From positions 62,001 through 126,000 of the forward strand of contig NZ_JAMYWQ010000012.1 in assembly GCF_024160145.1 (NCBI RefSeq): DNA of 64,000 bases, read 5' to 3'. A program made the translations under genes and the position numbers. This DNA comes from Serratia nevei (GTDB lineage Bacteria > Pseudomonadota > Gammaproteobacteria > Enterobacterales > Enterobacteriaceae). How positions within the stretch are numbered: position 1 is the first letter of the stretch; every line of letters begins with the position of its first letter. Positions 22,072-33,245 of this stretch are shown here, one piece after another. The notes beneath the pieces were generated by a model. The model had not been told where the DNA came from and did not search any database. It was given only the letters and a program-made list of their open reading frames with translations.

Positions 22072-23654
22072 TCCCCCGCTGGCTCTGGCCGGGGCTGCTG
22101 GCCGCCGGCGTGATCCTGTTGGTCGCCACGCTGGCGATGGGCTCGCTGTGGCGTCACGCGCCGGACAGCGACTGGCGCGGCCTGTGGCAGGACAGCTACC
22201 TGTGGCACGTGGTGCGCTTCACCTTCTGGCAGGCGCTGCTGTCTGCGCTGATTTCGGTGTTGCCCGCCGTTTTGCTGGCGCGCGCGCTCTATCGCCGCCG
22301 ATTCCCCGGCCGGCAGCTGCTGCTGCGGCTGTGCGCCATGACGCTGGTGCTGCCGGTGCTGGTGGCGGTGTTCGGCCTGCTCAGCGTCTATGGGCGCCAG
22401 GGCTGGCTGGCGACGCTGTGCGGCTGGCTGGGCGTCGAGTACGGCTTCTCGCCCTACGGCCTGCAGGGCATTCTGCTGGCGCACCTGTTCTTTAACCTGC
22501 CGCTGGCCACCCGCCTGTTGTTGCAGGCGCTGGAGCATATTCCGGTAGAGCAACGCCAGCTGGCGGCCCAGCTGGGCATGAACGGCTGGCAGCAGTTCCG
22601 CTTCGTCGAATGGCCGGCGCTGCGCCGCCAGATCCTGCCGAGCGGCGCGTTGATCTTCATGCTGTGCTTCGCCAGCTTCGCCACCGTGCTGTCGCTGGGC
22701 GGCGGGCCGCAGGCCACCACCATCGAACTGGCGATCTACCAGGCGCTGAGTTACGACTACGATCTGGGCCGCGCCGCCATGCTGGCGCTGATCCAGCTGG
22801 GCTGCTGTCTGGGGCTGGTGTTGATCAGCCAGCGTCTGAGCCAGGCGTTGCCGGTAGGCCATACTCATGCTCAGCGCTGGCGCAATCCGGAAGACAGCCT
22901 GTGGCGGCGCGTCGGCGATTTTCTGCTGATCGCCGCTGCGCTGCTGCTGCTGCTGCCGCCCCTGCTGGCGGTGATCGCCGACGGCGCCAATCAGGCCGTG
23001 GTCAGCGTGCTGCGCCAGCCGGTGCTGTGGCAGACGCTGTTCACGTCGCTGCGCATCGCCCTCGGCGCCGGGCTGTTGTGCGTGGCGCTCACCGTGATGC
23101 TGCTGTGGAGCAGCCGTGAGCTGAAGCTGCGGCAGCATCTGCGCGGCGGCCAGGCGCTGGAGCTGAGCGGTATGGTGATCCTGGCGATGCCGGGCATCGT
23201 GCTGGCCACCGGTTTCTTCCTGCTGTTGAGCGATACGATCGGGCTGCCGCAATCGCCCTATGCGCTGGTGATCCTCACCAATGCGCTGATGGCGGTGCCC
23301 TACGCGCTGAAAGTGTTGGAGAACCCGATGCGCGACCTCGCCGAACGTTACAACCCGCTGTGCCTGTCGCTGGATATCCACGGCTGGCAACGGCTGCGGA
23401 TGATCGAACTGCGCGCGCTGCGCCGCCCGCTGGCGCAGGCGCTGGCCTTCGCCTGCGTACTGTCGCTGGGCGATTTCGGCGTGGTCGCCTTGTTTGGCAA
23501 CGAGCATTTCCGTACCCTGCCTTTTTACCTGTATCAGCAGATTGGCGCCTACCGCAGCAACGACGGGGCGGTGACCGCATTGCTGCTGTTGCTGCTGTGC
23601 TTCCTGCTGTTTACCCTGATCGAACGCTTACCGGGCCGCCATGCTGACGCTTGA
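22047..23654 (+). CDS. thiP: Thiamin ABC transporter permease ThiP
   Basis: ThiP is the inner-membrane permease of the thiamin importer. The 535-residue protein is a fused double permease with about 12 membrane segments and two EAA-type coupling loops (near [21 protein letters not shown] and the matching region around [19 protein letters not shown]). Its start lies inside the end of thiB and its end overlaps thiQ by 14 bases, so all three are translationally coupled. Confidence 0.96.
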   Translation: MANRRQPLIPRWLWPGLLAAGVILLVATLAMGSLWRHAPDSDWRGLWQDSYLWHVVRFTFWQALLSALISVLPAVLLARALYRRRFPGRQLLLRLCAMTLVLPVLVAVFGLLSVYGRQGWLATLCGWLGVEYGFSPYGLQGILLAHLFFNLPLATRLLLQALEHIPVEQRQLAAQLGMNGWQQFRFVEWPALRRQILPSGALIFMLCFASFATVLSLGGGPQATTIELAIYQALSYDYDLGRAAMLALIQLGCCLGLVLISQRLSQALPVGHTHAQRWRNPEDSLWRRVGDFLLIAAALLLLLPPLLAVIADGANQAVVSVLRQPVLWQTLFTSLRIALGAGLLCVALTVMLLWSSRELKLRQHLRGGQALELSGMVILAMPGIVLATGFFLLLSDTIGLPQSPYALVILTNALMAVPYALKVLENPMRDLAERYNPLCLSLDIHGWQRLRMIELRALRRPLAQALAFACVLSLGDFGVVALFGNEHFRTLPFYLYQQIGAYRSNDGAVTALLLLLLCFLLFTLIERLPGRHADA

Positions 23655-24345
23655 AAAACTGACCTATCTGTATGAACACCTGCCGATGCGCTTCGATCTG
23701 CGCATCCAGCCGGGCGAGCGCGTCGCGGTGCTCGGCCCCAGCGGCGCCGGTAAAAGCACCCTGCTGAGTTTGATCGCCGGTTTTCTGCCGGCGGCCAGCG
23801 GCCGGCTGCTGCTGAACGGCGAAGACCACACCGCCACGCCGCCGGCCAAACGGCCGGTGTCGATGCTGTTTCAGGAGAACAACCTGTTCGCGCACCTGAC
23901 GGTGGCGCAGAACATCGGGTTGGGGTTGGATCCCGGTCTGCGTTTGAACGCGCAGCAGCGCCAACAGCGGGCGCATATCGCCCGTCAGGTCGGATTGGAG
24001 GAGCACCTGGAGCGCCTGCCGTCGCAGCTTTCCGGCGGCCAGCGTCAGCGCGCCGCGCTGGCGCGCTGTTTGCTTCGTCAACGGCCGATCCTGCTGCTCG
24101 ACGAGCCCTTCTCGGCGCTCGACCCGGCGTTGCGCAATGAGATGCTGCAGCTGCTGCAAACGGTGTGCGAACAGCGCAACCTGACGCTGCTGATGGTGTC
24201 GCACAACCTCGACGACGCCGTGCGCATCGCGCCGCGCACCCTGCTGGTGGTCGACGGCCGCATCTACTACGATGGCCCGACGCAGGCCCTGCTGGACGGC
24301 AGCGCGCCGGAAGCGCGCGTGCTGGGCATCTCGGGCAAAGCGTGA
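23641..24345 (+). CDS. thiQ: Thiamin ABC transporter ATPase ThiQ
   Basis: ThiQ is the cytoplasmic ATPase of the thiamin importer. The 234-residue protein has Walker [10 protein letters not shown] (32-40), the Q-loop LFQENN, the ABC signature LSGGQ (130-134), Walker B ILLLDEP (150-156) and the switch His in VSHNLDD. It is the last gene of the riboswitch-controlled thiBPQ operon. Confidence 0.96.
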   Translation: MLTLEKLTYLYEHLPMRFDLRIQPGERVAVLGPSGAGKSTLLSLIAGFLPAASGRLLLNGEDHTATPPAKRPVSMLFQENNLFAHLTVAQNIGLGLDPGLRLNAQQRQQRAHIARQVGLEEHLERLPSQLSGGQRQRAALARCLLRQRPILLLDEPFSALDPALRNEMLQLLQTVCEQRNLTLLMVSHNLDDAVRIAPRTLLVVDGRIYYDGPTQALLDGSAPEARVLGISGKA

Positions 24346-24448
24346 TCTGACGCGCGTTTTTTATGCTGTGGCAATAAACCTGTTGTGCGAATTTTGCGCC
24401 TGTGTTTTTATAAAAACCTGACTTTTTTTACTGATGATAAGGTTCCCT

Positions 24449-24547
24449 GTGATCGCATCCTCGCTGACTTCGACCCTACTAATGACCGCGCTACCAGCCG
24501 CGGTGGTCGTCGTGCGTGTGGTGGTGGTCGTCGGCAATGCGCCGTAG
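24449..24547 (+). CDS. ivbL: ilvBN operon leader peptide IvbL
   Basis: A 32-codon frame starting with GTG ends in AAVVVVRVVVVVGNAP, the hallmark of the E. coli ilvB leader peptide, which is also 32 residues. The cluster of nine valine codons lets a stalled ribosome sense charged valyl-tRNA and so control the downstream attenuator. A weak AAGG lies upstream of the GTG; an internal ATG at 24482 is a second possible start. Without this entry the region between thiQ and ilvB would look empty. Confidence 0.93.
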   Translation: MIASSLTSTLLMTALPAAVVVVRVVVVVGNAP

Positions 24548-24572
24548 GGTCCGAATCAACGCATCGATTCCC

Positions 24573-24610
24573 AAACCCCGCCGGCGCAAACCGGGCGGGG
24601 TTTCTTGTTT
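24573..24610 (+). terminator. ilvBN attenuator
   Basis: The stem AAACCCCGCC / GGCGGGGTTT (loop of about 11 bases that can pair further) is followed by the T-rich TTTCTTGTTT. It begins 25 bases after the ivbL stop and precedes ilvB by about 50 bases, the right place for a valine (and leucine) attenuator. Confidence 0.88.
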
Positions 24611-24658
24611 CAGCACCCTGCCCAGCACAGCTCACCGGCCTTGAGAAAGGACAGGAAC

Positions 24659-26353
24659 ATGGCAACTTCGGGCACGCCTCAACCGGGCACCAGCTTCACC
24701 GGCGCACAATTGATCGTTCATCTGCTGGAGCGTCAGGGCATCACCACCGTCGCCGGCATTCCCGGCGGCGCGGCGCTGCCGCTGTATGACGCGCTGAGCC
24801 AAAGCACCCGCATTCACCACGTGCTGGCGCGCCACGAACAGGGCGCGGGCTTTATGGCGCAGGGCATGGCGCGCGCCAACGGCAAGGCGGCGGTGTGCAT
24901 CGCCTCCAGCGGGCCGGGCGCCACCAACCTGGTCACCGCCATTGCCGACGCCAAGCTCGACTCCATTCCGCTGGTGTGCATCACCGGGCAGGTGCCTTCC
25001 TCGATGATCGGCACCGACGCCTTCCAGGAGGTGGACACCTACGGCATTTCCATCCCGATCACCAAACACAACCATCTGGTGCGCGATATTCGCGAGCTGC
25101 CGCAGGTGATCGGCGACGCGTTCCGCATCGCCGAGTCCGGCCGCCCCGGCCCGGTATGGATCGATGTGCCGAAAGACGTGCAAACCGCCACCATCACCCT
25201 GGAAGAGCTGCCGCCGATCGCCGTGCCGGACGCCGCCCCAGCCTTCGATCCGGCGCGGGTTTCACAGGCCGCCGCGATGATCAATCAGGCGAAGCGCCCA
25301 ATCCTTTACCTGGGCGGCGGCATCATCTGTGCCGACGCTCACCGCCAGGCATTGGAACTGGCCGAGCGCGCCGGTCTGCCTACCACCATGACGCTGATGG
25401 CGCTGGGTGCAATACCGGTGGAACACCCGCTGTCGCTCGGCATGCTGGGCATGCACGCAGCGCGCAGCACCAACTTCATTCTGCAGGAGGCCGATCTGCT
25501 GATCGTGCTGGGCGCACGTTTCGACGATCGGGCGATCGGCAAAACCGAGCAGTTCTGCCCTAACGCCGCCATCATTCACGTGGATATCGACCGCGCCGAG
25601 TTGGGCAAGGTCAAGCAGGCCAACGTGGCGATCCATGCCGACGTCGGCCAGGTACTGCAACAGCTGCTGCCGCAGATCGACAAGCAGCCGCGCAGCGCGT
25701 GGCTGAACACCGTCAACGACCTGAAGCGCGAGTTCCCGTTCAACATGCCGAACGCCGACGATCCGCTCAGCCATTACGGCCTGGTGCTGGCCGCCGCGCG
25801 CTGCGTGGACGACAGCGCCATTATCACCACCGACGTGGGCCAGCATCAGATGTGGGTGGCGCAGGCCTATCCGCTGAGCCGGCCGCGCCAGTGGCTGACT
25901 TCGGGCGGCCTGGGCACCATGGGCTTCGGCCTGCCGGCGGCGATCGGTGCGGCGCTGGCGGAGCCCGAGCGCAAAGTGCTGTGCTTCTCCGGCGACGGCA
26001 GCCTGATGATGAACATTCAGGAAATGGCCACCGCGGTCGAACACGATCTGGACGTGAAAATCATTTTGATGAACAACCAGGCACTGGGGCTGGTGCACCA
26101 GCAGCAAACCCTGTTCTACCAGCAGCGCATCTTCGCCGCCGCCTATCCGAAGCGCACCGACTTCCTGAAGATCGCCGCCGGATTCGGGCTGGATACCTGC
26201 GATCTGAACGCTGCCGAAGATCCGCTGGCGGCGCTGGCCGAGGCGATCCAGCGCCCGGGCCCCTGCCTGATCCACGCGCTGATCGATATCAACGAAAAAG
26301 TGTTCCCGATGGTGCCGCCGGGCGCCGCCAACATCGACATGATTGGAGAATAA
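24659..26353 (+). CDS. ilvB: Acetolactate synthase I, catalytic subunit IlvB
   Basis: IlvB is the large subunit of acetohydroxyacid synthase I, doing the same reaction as IlvI but suited to low pyruvate. The 564-residue protein shows the catalytic Glu60 in RHEQGAG, the conserved DVGQHQMW and the TPP motif GDGSLMMNIQE. I used the ATG at 24659 (AAGGACAGGAAC upstream, MATSG start as in the E. coli protein); the frame is open further up to 24605, into the attenuator. In E. coli ilvBN lies elsewhere, so this is a different chromosomal position. Confidence 0.96.
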   Translation: MATSGTPQPGTSFTGAQLIVHLLERQGITTVAGIPGGAALPLYDALSQSTRIHHVLARHEQGAGFMAQGMARANGKAAVCIASSGPGATNLVTAIADAKLDSIPLVCITGQVPSSMIGTDAFQEVDTYGISIPITKHNHLVRDIRELPQVIGDAFRIAESGRPGPVWIDVPKDVQTATITLEELPPIAVPDAAPAFDPARVSQAAAMINQAKRPILYLGGGIICADAHRQALELAERAGLPTTMTLMALGAIPVEHPLSLGMLGMHAARSTNFILQEADLLIVLGARFDDRAIGKTEQFCPNAAIIHVDIDRAELGKVKQANVAIHADVGQVLQQLLPQIDKQPRSAWLNTVNDLKREFPFNMPNADDPLSHYGLVLAAARCVDDSAIITTDVGQHQMWVAQAYPLSRPRQWLTSGGLGTMGFGLPAAIGAALAEPERKVLCFSGDGSLMMNIQEMATAVEHDLDVKIILMNNQALGLVHQQQTLFYQQRIFAAAYPKRTDFLKIAAGFGLDTCDLNAAEDPLAALAEAIQRPGPCLIHALIDINEKVFPMVPPGAANIDMIGE

Positions 26354-26356
26354 GCC

Positions 26357-26650
26357 ATGCTGCAACCACAAGATAAACCCCAGGTGATCCTGGAGCTGGC
26401 GGTGCGCAACCATCCGGGCGTGATGTCGCACGTTTGCGGGCTGTTCGCCCGCCGCGCGTTCAACGTCGAAGGCATTTTGTGTCTGCCGCTGAAGGACGGC
26501 CAGCAGAGCCGCATTTGGCTATTGGTCGCCGACGACCAACGGCTGGAGCAGATGATAAGCCAGGTGGAAAAGCTGGAAGACGTGCTGCTGGTGAAGCGCC
26601 ACAGCGAGGACGTGCGGGTCTTTGAACAGCTGGAAGCGTTCTTCCAGTAA
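26357..26650 (+). CDS. ilvN: Acetolactate synthase I, regulatory subunit IlvN
   Basis: IlvN is the short regulatory subunit of AHAS I, with a single ACT domain that binds valine. The 97-residue protein (E. coli 96) has the ACT start [20 protein letters not shown]. It begins three bases after the ilvB stop. Being much shorter than IlvH, it marks the pair as isozyme I rather than III. A GGGGGC / GCCCCC hairpin follows the stop but has no T-tract. Confidence 0.95.
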   Translation: MLQPQDKPQVILELAVRNHPGVMSHVCGLFARRAFNVEGILCLPLKDGQQSRIWLLVADDQRLEQMISQVEKLEDVLLVKRHSEDVRVFEQLEAFFQ

Positions 26651-26679
26651 GGCGAACGGGGGCTAACGCCCCCTATCCA

Positions 26680-27453
26680 TTATGATTGCCCGGACAGCAC
26701 CTGCCACAGCAGGTGCCGATATACCGGCATCAGCGGCTGCTGGCTCAGCAGATAACCGATCGCCAACGCCGCCAGCCAACTCACCGCGCACACCACGCGC
26801 AGCCGCAGCGGCGTCAGCCAGCGGCTCAGCCGATCGGCATTGCGCTTGCCCTCACGCCACCAGCGCCAGCTCAGCCACACCGCCAGCCAGGCAAGCAGCG
26901 CCGCAGCGAGCAGCAGCCACTTGAACATCGCGCTGTTGGCACCGGCGGGAATGTCGATCGCCACGCCGGCCAAAATGCCGGGGAAAAAATAGACCGGCGG
27001 CCAGGTCAGGCAGCCGATGATGTTCGGCAAGGCAAACTTGTACGGCGGCAGATCGAGCATGCCGGCCACCATCGGCACCAGCGGGCGCGTCGGGCCAACG
27101 AAGCGGCCGATCAGAACGGTGGCCATGCTGTGCTGGTGCAAGGCATGCTCGGTTTTATCGAGCAGCGCTTTGTTCTTCTTCAGGAACGACCAGCGGTGCA
27201 ACGGCCCCTTGAAGGCGCGGCCGACGAAATAGGAGATCCAGTCGCCGAGCAGGCAGCCGACGATGCCCGCCGCCCAGGCGTAGTAGAAGTCCACCTTGCC
27301 GCTGCCGATCAGCGCGCCGATGCTGGCCATCATCACCGTACCGGGCAGCAGCAGCCCTACCAGCGCCAGCGACTCGAGAAAAGCGACCAGCAGAACGACC
27401 ATCAAGGTGAAAGCCAGTGACTGGGTGATCAAATCTTGTAAATAGGCTTCCAT
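26680..27453 (-). CDS. yabI: DedA-family membrane protein YabI
   Basis: YabI belongs to the DedA superfamily of inner-membrane proteins needed for envelope homeostasis; members are implicated in lipid carrier flipping and proton-motive-force maintenance. The 257-residue product has several membrane segments and the DedA signature FVGPTRPLVPMVAG plus the GDWISYFVG motif. The start is the ATG at 27453 (AGAGGTG upstream; MEAYLQDLITQS aligns with E. coli YabI); a longer frame to 27480 is not needed. It is convergent with ilvN. Confidence 0.92.
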   Translation of the reverse strand: MEAYLQDLITQSLAFTLMVVLLVAFLESLALVGLLLPGTVMMASIGALIGSGKVDFYYAWAAGIVGCLLGDWISYFVGRAFKGPLHRWSFLKKNKALLDKTEHALHQHSMATVLIGRFVGPTRPLVPMVAGMLDLPPYKFALPNIIGCLTWPPVYFFPGILAGVAIDIPAGANSAMFKWLLLAAALLAWLAVWLSWRWWREGKRNADRLSRWLTPLRLRVVCAVSWLAALAIGYLLSQQPLMPVYRHLLWQVLSGQS

Positions 27454-27571
27454 TACACCTCTGTGGATTATTCGGGCCAAACGGGGCGAAGGATTTTCCA
27501 GCGCCGCCGCAAACGAGTCAATCGATGAATTGTATGTGCATTTGGCAACGCCCCACGGCGATGGACAATCA

Positions 27572-27595
27572 CTGTATAAAAAACCATACTATAAT
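27572..27595 (+). promoter_or_regulatory. Probable LexA box and -10 box of polB
   Basis: CTGTATAAAAAACCAT (27572-27587) resembles the LexA consensus CTG-N10-CAG with the last base changed, and closely parallels the E. coli polB operator CTGTATAAAACCACAG. A perfect TATAAT (27590-27595) follows. Together they suggest SOS control of DNA polymerase II, as in E. coli, perhaps weaker. Confidence 0.65.
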
Positions 27596-27668
27596 TTATC
27601 TATATTAGCGCCAAAACAAACATCTCGCTGAATGTCGCACACGCCGTCCGGCGGAACACGAAGGGGTT

Positions 27669-30035
27669 ATGACAGCACTGCAACAGGGTTTCCTGCTTAC
27701 CCGCCACTGGCGCGATACGCCTGCCGGCACCGAGGTCGAATTCTGGCTGGCGACCGACGCGGGCCCGCTTCAGCTGCGCCTGCCGCCGCAAACCTCGGTG
27801 GCGTTCATCCCCGCCGAACACAGGCTGCGTGCGGAACTGCTGCTGCGTGAAGAGCGGCAGGCCGAGCTCAAGCCGCTGGCGCTGACGGATTTTCATCACC
27901 GCCCGATGCTGGGGCTGTACTGCCGCCAGCACCGTCAGCTCATCAAGCTGGAAAAACTGCTGCGGGACGGTGGCGTTACGGTCTACGAGGCCGACATTCG
28001 CCCGCCGGAGCGCTACCTGATGGAGCGCTTCATCACCGCGCCGGTGTGGTTCAGCGGCCAGGGCAACGGCGGCGGGCCGCTGCTCAGCGGCCAGATGAAG
28101 CCGGCGCCGGACTATCGCCCGACGCTCAAACTGGTGTCGCTGGATATCGAAACCACCGCCCACGGCGAGCTTTACTCCATCGCGCTGGAAGGCTGCGGCC
28201 AACGGCAGGTCTACATGCTGGGGCCGGCCAACGGCGGCGATGCGCCGCTGGATTTCGATCTGGAATACTGCGCCAGCCGCCCCCAGCTGCTGGAACGGTT
28301 GAACGCGTGGCTGGAGCGCCACGATCCTGACGCCATCATCGGCTGGAACCTGGTGCAGTTCGATCTGCGGGTGCTGCAAAAGCACGCCGAACGCTACCAG
28401 ATCCCGCTGCGGCTGGGGCGCGGCGGCAACCTGCTGGAGTGGCGCGAGCACGGCTTCAAACAGAACCACTTTTTCGCCGCCGCCGCCGGCCGCCTGATTA
28501 TCGACGGCATCGAGGCGCTAAAATCCGCTACCTGGAACTTTCCCTCCTTCAGCCTGGAATACGTTTCGCAGGCGCTGCTGGGCGAAGGCAAGGCGATCGA
28601 CAACCCTTATCAGCGTATGGCGGAAATAGACCGGCGTTTCGCCGAAGACAAGCCGGCGCTGGCCCGCTACAACCTGAAGGACTGCGAGCTGGTGACGCGC
28701 ATCTTCGCCAAGGCCGATCTGCTCAACTTCCTGCTGGAGCGCGCCACCGTCACCGGGCTGGCGGCCGATCGCAGCGGCGGATCGGTGGCGGCCTTCAGCC
28801 ACCTCTATATGCCGCGCATGCATCGCCTGGGCTTTGTCGCTCCCAACCTCGGCGAACAGCCGGAGGAACACAGCCCCGGCGGCTTCGTGATGGATTCCCA
28901 ACCCGGCCTGTACGACTCGGTGCTGGTGCTGGACTATAAAAGCCTGTATCCGTCGATCATCCGCACCTTTCTGATCGATCCGGTCGGATTGGTGGAAGGC
29001 ATGCGCCATCCGGACGACGCCGACTCGGTGCCCGGCTTTCGCAACGCCCGCTTCTCGCGCAGCAAACACTGCCTGCCGGCGATCGTCGAGCAGATCTGGC
29101 AGGGGCGCGAGGCCGCCAAGCGCCAACACAACAAGCCCCTGTCACAGGCGCTGAAGATCATCATGAACGCGCTGTACGGCGTGCTGGGATCGAGCGGCTG
29201 CCGCTTCTTCGATCCGCGGCTGGCGTCGTCGATCACCCTGCGCGGCCACGAGATCATGCGCCAAACCCGCGAGCTGATCGAGACCGAAGGGTATCAGGTG
29301 ATTTACGGCGATACCGACTCCACCTTCGTGTGGCTGAAGCAGCCACATGACGAGCAGCAGGCGGCGCAGATCGGCCGGGCGCTGGTACAGCGGGTCAACG
29401 CCTGGTGGCAGCAGCATCTGCAGCAGCAGTTCGGGCTGGAGAACGCGCTGGAGCTGGAGTTCGAAACCCACTATTCCCGCTTCCTGATGCCGACCATTCG
29501 CGGTGCCGAACAGGGCAGCAAAAAACGCTACGCCGGCCTGATCGCACGCGCCGGCGGCGAGGAAGAGATGGTGTACAAAGGCCTGGAAACGGTACGCACC
29601 GACTGGACGCCGCTGGCGCAGCAGTTCCAACAGCAGCTCTATCAGCGCATCTTCAAACGGCAGCCCTACCAGGACTATGTGCGCGACTACGTCGGCAAAA
29701 CCCTGAACGGCGACTTCGACGATCAGCTGGTGTACCGCAAACGCCTGCGCAGAAAGCTCGACGACTATCAGCGCAACGTGCCGCCGCACGCCCGCGCCGC
29801 GCGTATCGCCGACGACTACAACCGCAGTCAGGGACGGCCGTTGCAGTATCAAAACGGCGGCTGGATCAGCTACGTGATGACCGTCGCCGGGCCGGAGCCG
29901 CTGGAAACGCGCCATTCGCCCATCGACTATCAGCATTACCTCGAACGCCAGCTGCAACCGGTGGCAGACGCTATACTCCCTTTCTTGCACGATGATTTCA
30001 CCACGCTGGTCACCGGGCAGATGGGGCTGTTTTGA
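27669..30035 (+). CDS. polB: DNA polymerase II
   Basis: PolB is the SOS-induced family B polymerase that helps replication restart and lesion bypass. The 788-residue protein has an N-terminal domain, a 3'-5' exonuclease domain with the D-I-E motif in SLDIETTA (about residue 158), the polymerase motif [11 protein letters not shown] (about 420) and motif C YGDTDSTF (about 547). Its length is close to E. coli Pol II (783). In E. coli the ara genes lie between yabI and polB; here they are absent. Confidence 0.97.
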   Translation: MTALQQGFLLTRHWRDTPAGTEVEFWLATDAGPLQLRLPPQTSVAFIPAEHRLRAELLLREERQAELKPLALTDFHHRPMLGLYCRQHRQLIKLEKLLRDGGVTVYEADIRPPERYLMERFITAPVWFSGQGNGGGPLLSGQMKPAPDYRPTLKLVSLDIETTAHGELYSIALEGCGQRQVYMLGPANGGDAPLDFDLEYCASRPQLLERLNAWLERHDPDAIIGWNLVQFDLRVLQKHAERYQIPLRLGRGGNLLEWREHGFKQNHFFAAAAGRLIIDGIEALKSATWNFPSFSLEYVSQALLGEGKAIDNPYQRMAEIDRRFAEDKPALARYNLKDCELVTRIFAKADLLNFLLERATVTGLAADRSGGSVAAFSHLYMPRMHRLGFVAPNLGEQPEEHSPGGFVMDSQPGLYDSVLVLDYKSLYPSIIRTFLIDPVGLVEGMRHPDDADSVPGFRNARFSRSKHCLPAIVEQIWQGREAAKRQHNKPLSQALKIIMNALYGVLGSSGCRFFDPRLASSITLRGHEIMRQTRELIETEGYQVIYGDTDSTFVWLKQPHDEQQAAQIGRALVQRVNAWWQQHLQQQFGLENALELEFETHYSRFLMPTIRGAEQGSKKRYAGLIARAGGEEEMVYKGLETVRTDWTPLAQQFQQQLYQRIFKRQPYQDYVRDYVGKTLNGDFDDQLVYRKRLRRKLDDYQRNVPPHARAARIADDYNRSQGRPLQYQNGGWISYVMTVAGPEPLETRHSPIDYQHYLERQLQPVADAILPFLHDDFTTLVTGQMGLF

Positions 30036-30282
30036 GATTGCGCCAGGTTAAGAAAAATCATCCGGTTTTGCAGGTGACGAACGCGCCGCCTTCCATTACC
30101 ATAGCGCCCTTCCCAAAACTGAACCACGCTTAGCCCTGCCGTCTCGCGACGTCTGCATGGCGTGAACGGCTATTGCCCGTCAAATTTAAAACAAACCGGG
30201 ATTAGCAGACGTTCAGTACAGGTGCCGCGGCCCTTCCCGCCCGGTAACAAGACTTACTTACAAAGAATCGAGCCGACAATAT

Positions 30283-33189
30283 ATGCCTTTTACTCTTGGT
30301 CAACGCTGGATCAGCGACACGGAAAGCGAATTAGGACTGGGCACCGTCGTGGCGCTGGACGCGCGCATGATTACCCTGCTTTTCCCCGCCACCGGTGAAA
30401 ACCGCCTCTATGCCAGAAACGATTCGCCGATCACCCGCGTGATGTTCAACCCGGGCGATACCGTCAGCAGCCACGAGGGATGGCAGCTGCAGGTGGAAGA
30501 GGTGAAAGAGGAAAATGGTCTGTTGACCTATATCGGCACCCGCCAGGACACCCTGGAAAGCGGCGTGGCGATGCGCGAAGTGCTGCTGGACAGCAAGCTG
30601 ACCTTCAGCAAACCGCAGGATCGCCTGTTCGCCGGCCAGATCGACCGCATGGACCGTTTCGCGCTGCGTTTTCGTGCGCGCAAATACCAGAGCGAGCAGT
30701 ATCGCCTGCCGTTCGCCGGCCTGCGCGGTATGCGCGCCAGCCTGATCCCGCACCAGCTGCACATCGCCCATGAAGTCGGCCAGCGCCATGCGCCGCGCGT
30801 CCTGCTGGCGGACGAAGTCGGCCTCGGCAAAACCATCGAAGCCGGCATGATCATCCACCAGCAGCTGCTGGCGGGCCGCGCCGAGCGCGTGCTGATCGTG
30901 GTGCCGGAAACGTTGCAGCACCAGTGGCTGGTAGAGATGATGCGCCGCTTCAACCTCTACTTCTCGCTGTTCGACGACAGCCGCTACGCCGAAGCCAAGC
31001 TCGACAGCAGCAACCCGTTCGAAACCGAACAGCTGGTGATCTGCTCGCTGGACTTCGTGCGCCGTAACAAGCAGCGCCTGGAAGAGCTGGCGGACGCCCA
31101 GTGGGATCTGCTGGTGGTCGACGAAGCGCACCACCTGGCCTGGAGCGAAGAGGCACCAAGCCGCGAATATCAGGTGATCGAACAGCTGGCCGAACACATT
31201 CCCGGCGTGCTGCTGTTGACCGCCACCCCGGAACAGCTGGGCCAGCAGAGCCACTTCGCGCGCCTGCGCCTGCTCGATCCGAACCGTTTCCACGACTACG
31301 GCGAGTTCGTCGCCGAGCAGCAGAAATACCGCCCGGTGGCCGACGCCGTCACCCTGCTGCTGAGCGGCGAGCGCCTGGCCGACGACAAGCTGAACCTGCT
31401 GGGCGAGCTGATCGACGAGCAGGACATCGAACCGTTGCTCAAAGCCGCCAACAGCGAAGGTGACAACGCCGAGCAGGCGCGTCAGGAGCTGGTTTCCATG
31501 CTGATGGATCGCCACGGCACCAGCCGCGTGCTGTTCCGCAACACCCGTAACGGCGTGAAAGGCTTCCCGCACCGCAACCTGCACCAGATCAAGCTGCCGT
31601 TGCCAACCCAGTATCAGACCGCGATCAAAGTCTCCGGCATCATGGGCGCCAAGAAGTCCGTCGAAGCGCGCGCGCGCGACATGCTGTACCCGGAGCAGAT
31701 TTATCAGGAGTTCGAGGGCGAGAACGCCACCTGGTGGAACTTCGACCCGCGCGTCGAGTGGCTGCTGGACTACCTGCTGGCCAACCGCAACGAAAAAGTG
31801 CTGGTGATCTGCGCCAAGGCCGACACCGCGCTGCAGCTGGAGCAGGTGTTGCGCGAGCGTGAAGCGATCCGCGCCGCGGTGTTCCACGAAGGGCTGTCGA
31901 TCATCGAGCGCGACCGCGCTGCCGCCTACTTCGCCTCCGAAGAGGAAGGCGCGCAGGTGCTGCTGTGTTCCGAGATCGGCTCCGAAGGCCGCAACTTCCA
32001 GTTCGCCAGCCAGCTGGTGATGTTCGATCTGCCGTTCAACCCGGATCTGCTGGAACAGCGTATCGGCCGTTTGGACCGTATCGGCCAGATGCACGATATC
32101 CAAATCATGGTGCCTTACCTGGAGCACACCGCGCAGGCGGTGCTGGGACGTTGGTTCCACGAGGGGCTGGACGCCTTCGAACACACCTGCCCGACCGGCC
32201 GCACCATCTACGACAGCTGCTACGAGCAGTTGATCGGCTATCTGGCCGCGCCGACCGAGCAGGAAGGCCTGGACGAATTCATCCACGCCTGCCGCCAGCA
32301 GCACGATCAATTGAAAACGCAGCTGGAACAGGGCCGCGACCGCCTGCTGGAGATGCACTCCAACGGCGGCGACAAGGCCCAGGCGCTGGCTGCCGCCATC
32401 GCCGAGCAGGATAACGACGTCAACCTGGTAGGCTTCGCGCTCAACCTGTTCGACATCGTCGGCATCAATCAGGAAGACCGCAGCGACAACCTGATCGTAC
32501 TGACGCCGTCCGATCATATGCTGGTGCCGGACTTCCCGGGCCTGCCGCAGGACGGCTGCACCGTCACTTTCGACCGCGACCAGGCGCTGTCGCGCGAAGA
32601 CGCGCAGTTCGTCAGTTGGGAGCATCCGATCATCCGCAACGGCCTGGATCTGATCCTGTCCGGCGATACCGGCAGCTGTGCGGTATCTCTGTTGAAAAAC
32701 AAAGCGTTGCCGGTCGGCACCCTGCTGGTTGAGCTGGTCTATGTGGTGGAAGCCCAGGCGCCGAAGCACCTGCAGCTGACCCGCTTCCTGCCGCCGACGC
32801 CGATCCGCATGCTGATGGACCGCAAGGGCACCAACCTGGCGGCGCAGGTCGAGTTCGAAAGCTTCAACCGCCAGCTGAACGCGGTCAACCGCCACACCTC
32901 CAGCAAGCTGGTCAACGCCGTGCAGCAAGACGTGCACGCCATGCTGCAGCAGGCGGAAAGCCTGGTGGAAGCGCAGGCGCGCACGCTTATCGAGCAGGCG
33001 AAGCAACAGGCGGACGACAAGCTGAGCGCCGAGTTGGCGCGTCTGGAAGCGCTGAAGGCGGTCAACCCGAACATCCGCGACGACGAAGTCGAAACGCTGG
33101 AGTTCAATCGCCGTCAGGTGCTGGCCAACCTCAATGAAGCCGGCTGGCGCCTGGACGCCATTCGTCTGGTGGTCGTCACCCACCAGTAA
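30283..33189 (+). CDS. rapA: RNA polymerase-associated ATPase RapA
   Basis: RapA (HepA) is a Swi2/Snf2-family ATPase that recycles RNA polymerase. The 968-residue protein has N-terminal Tudor-like domains (about 1-110), a helicase core with Walker A DEVGLGKT (about 177-184) and the DEAH box VDEAHH (about 280), motif V and VI in the second RecA domain ([25 protein letters not shown]), and a C-terminal spacer and interaction domain. It has a 247-base upstream gap of its own and precedes rluA. Confidence 0.97.
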   Translation: MPFTLGQRWISDTESELGLGTVVALDARMITLLFPATGENRLYARNDSPITRVMFNPGDTVSSHEGWQLQVEEVKEENGLLTYIGTRQDTLESGVAMREVLLDSKLTFSKPQDRLFAGQIDRMDRFALRFRARKYQSEQYRLPFAGLRGMRASLIPHQLHIAHEVGQRHAPRVLLADEVGLGKTIEAGMIIHQQLLAGRAERVLIVVPETLQHQWLVEMMRRFNLYFSLFDDSRYAEAKLDSSNPFETEQLVICSLDFVRRNKQRLEELADAQWDLLVVDEAHHLAWSEEAPSREYQVIEQLAEHIPGVLLLTATPEQLGQQSHFARLRLLDPNRFHDYGEFVAEQQKYRPVADAVTLLLSGERLADDKLNLLGELIDEQDIEPLLKAANSEGDNAEQARQELVSMLMDRHGTSRVLFRNTRNGVKGFPHRNLHQIKLPLPTQYQTAIKVSGIMGAKKSVEARARDMLYPEQIYQEFEGENATWWNFDPRVEWLLDYLLANRNEKVLVICAKADTALQLEQVLREREAIRAAVFHEGLSIIERDRAAAYFASEEEGAQVLLCSEIGSEGRNFQFASQLVMFDLPFNPDLLEQRIGRLDRIGQMHDIQIMVPYLEHTAQAVLGRWFHEGLDAFEHTCPTGRTIYDSCYEQLIGYLAAPTEQEGLDEFIHACRQQHDQLKTQLEQGRDRLLEMHSNGGDKAQALAAAIAEQDNDVNLVGFALNLFDIVGINQEDRSDNLIVLTPSDHMLVPDFPGLPQDGCTVTFDRDQALSREDAQFVSWEHPIIRNGLDLILSGDTGSCAVSLLKNKALPVGTLLVELVYVVEAQAPKHLQLTRFLPPTPIRMLMDRKGTNLAAQVEFESFNRQLNAVNRHTSSKLVNAVQQDVHAMLQQAESLVEAQARTLIEQAKQQADDKLSAELARLEALKAVNPNIRDDEVETLEFNRRQVLANLNEAGWRLDAIRLVVVTHQ

Positions 33190-33245
33190 CCGGCGCGACG
33201 CGGGGAGGCAACCGCCTCCCCGTTCGGCCTTTTCGCGGAGCCAAG

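Noticed and set aside
24385-24789. 134-codon frame spanning the ivbL region
   Set aside because: It reads through the attenuator in a different frame from the clear leader peptide and from ilvB.
30331-33183. 950-codon open frame antisense to rapA
   Set aside because: It mirrors a GC-rich real gene almost exactly, has low-complexity Gln/His/Val-rich composition and no family; it is a codon-bias shadow.
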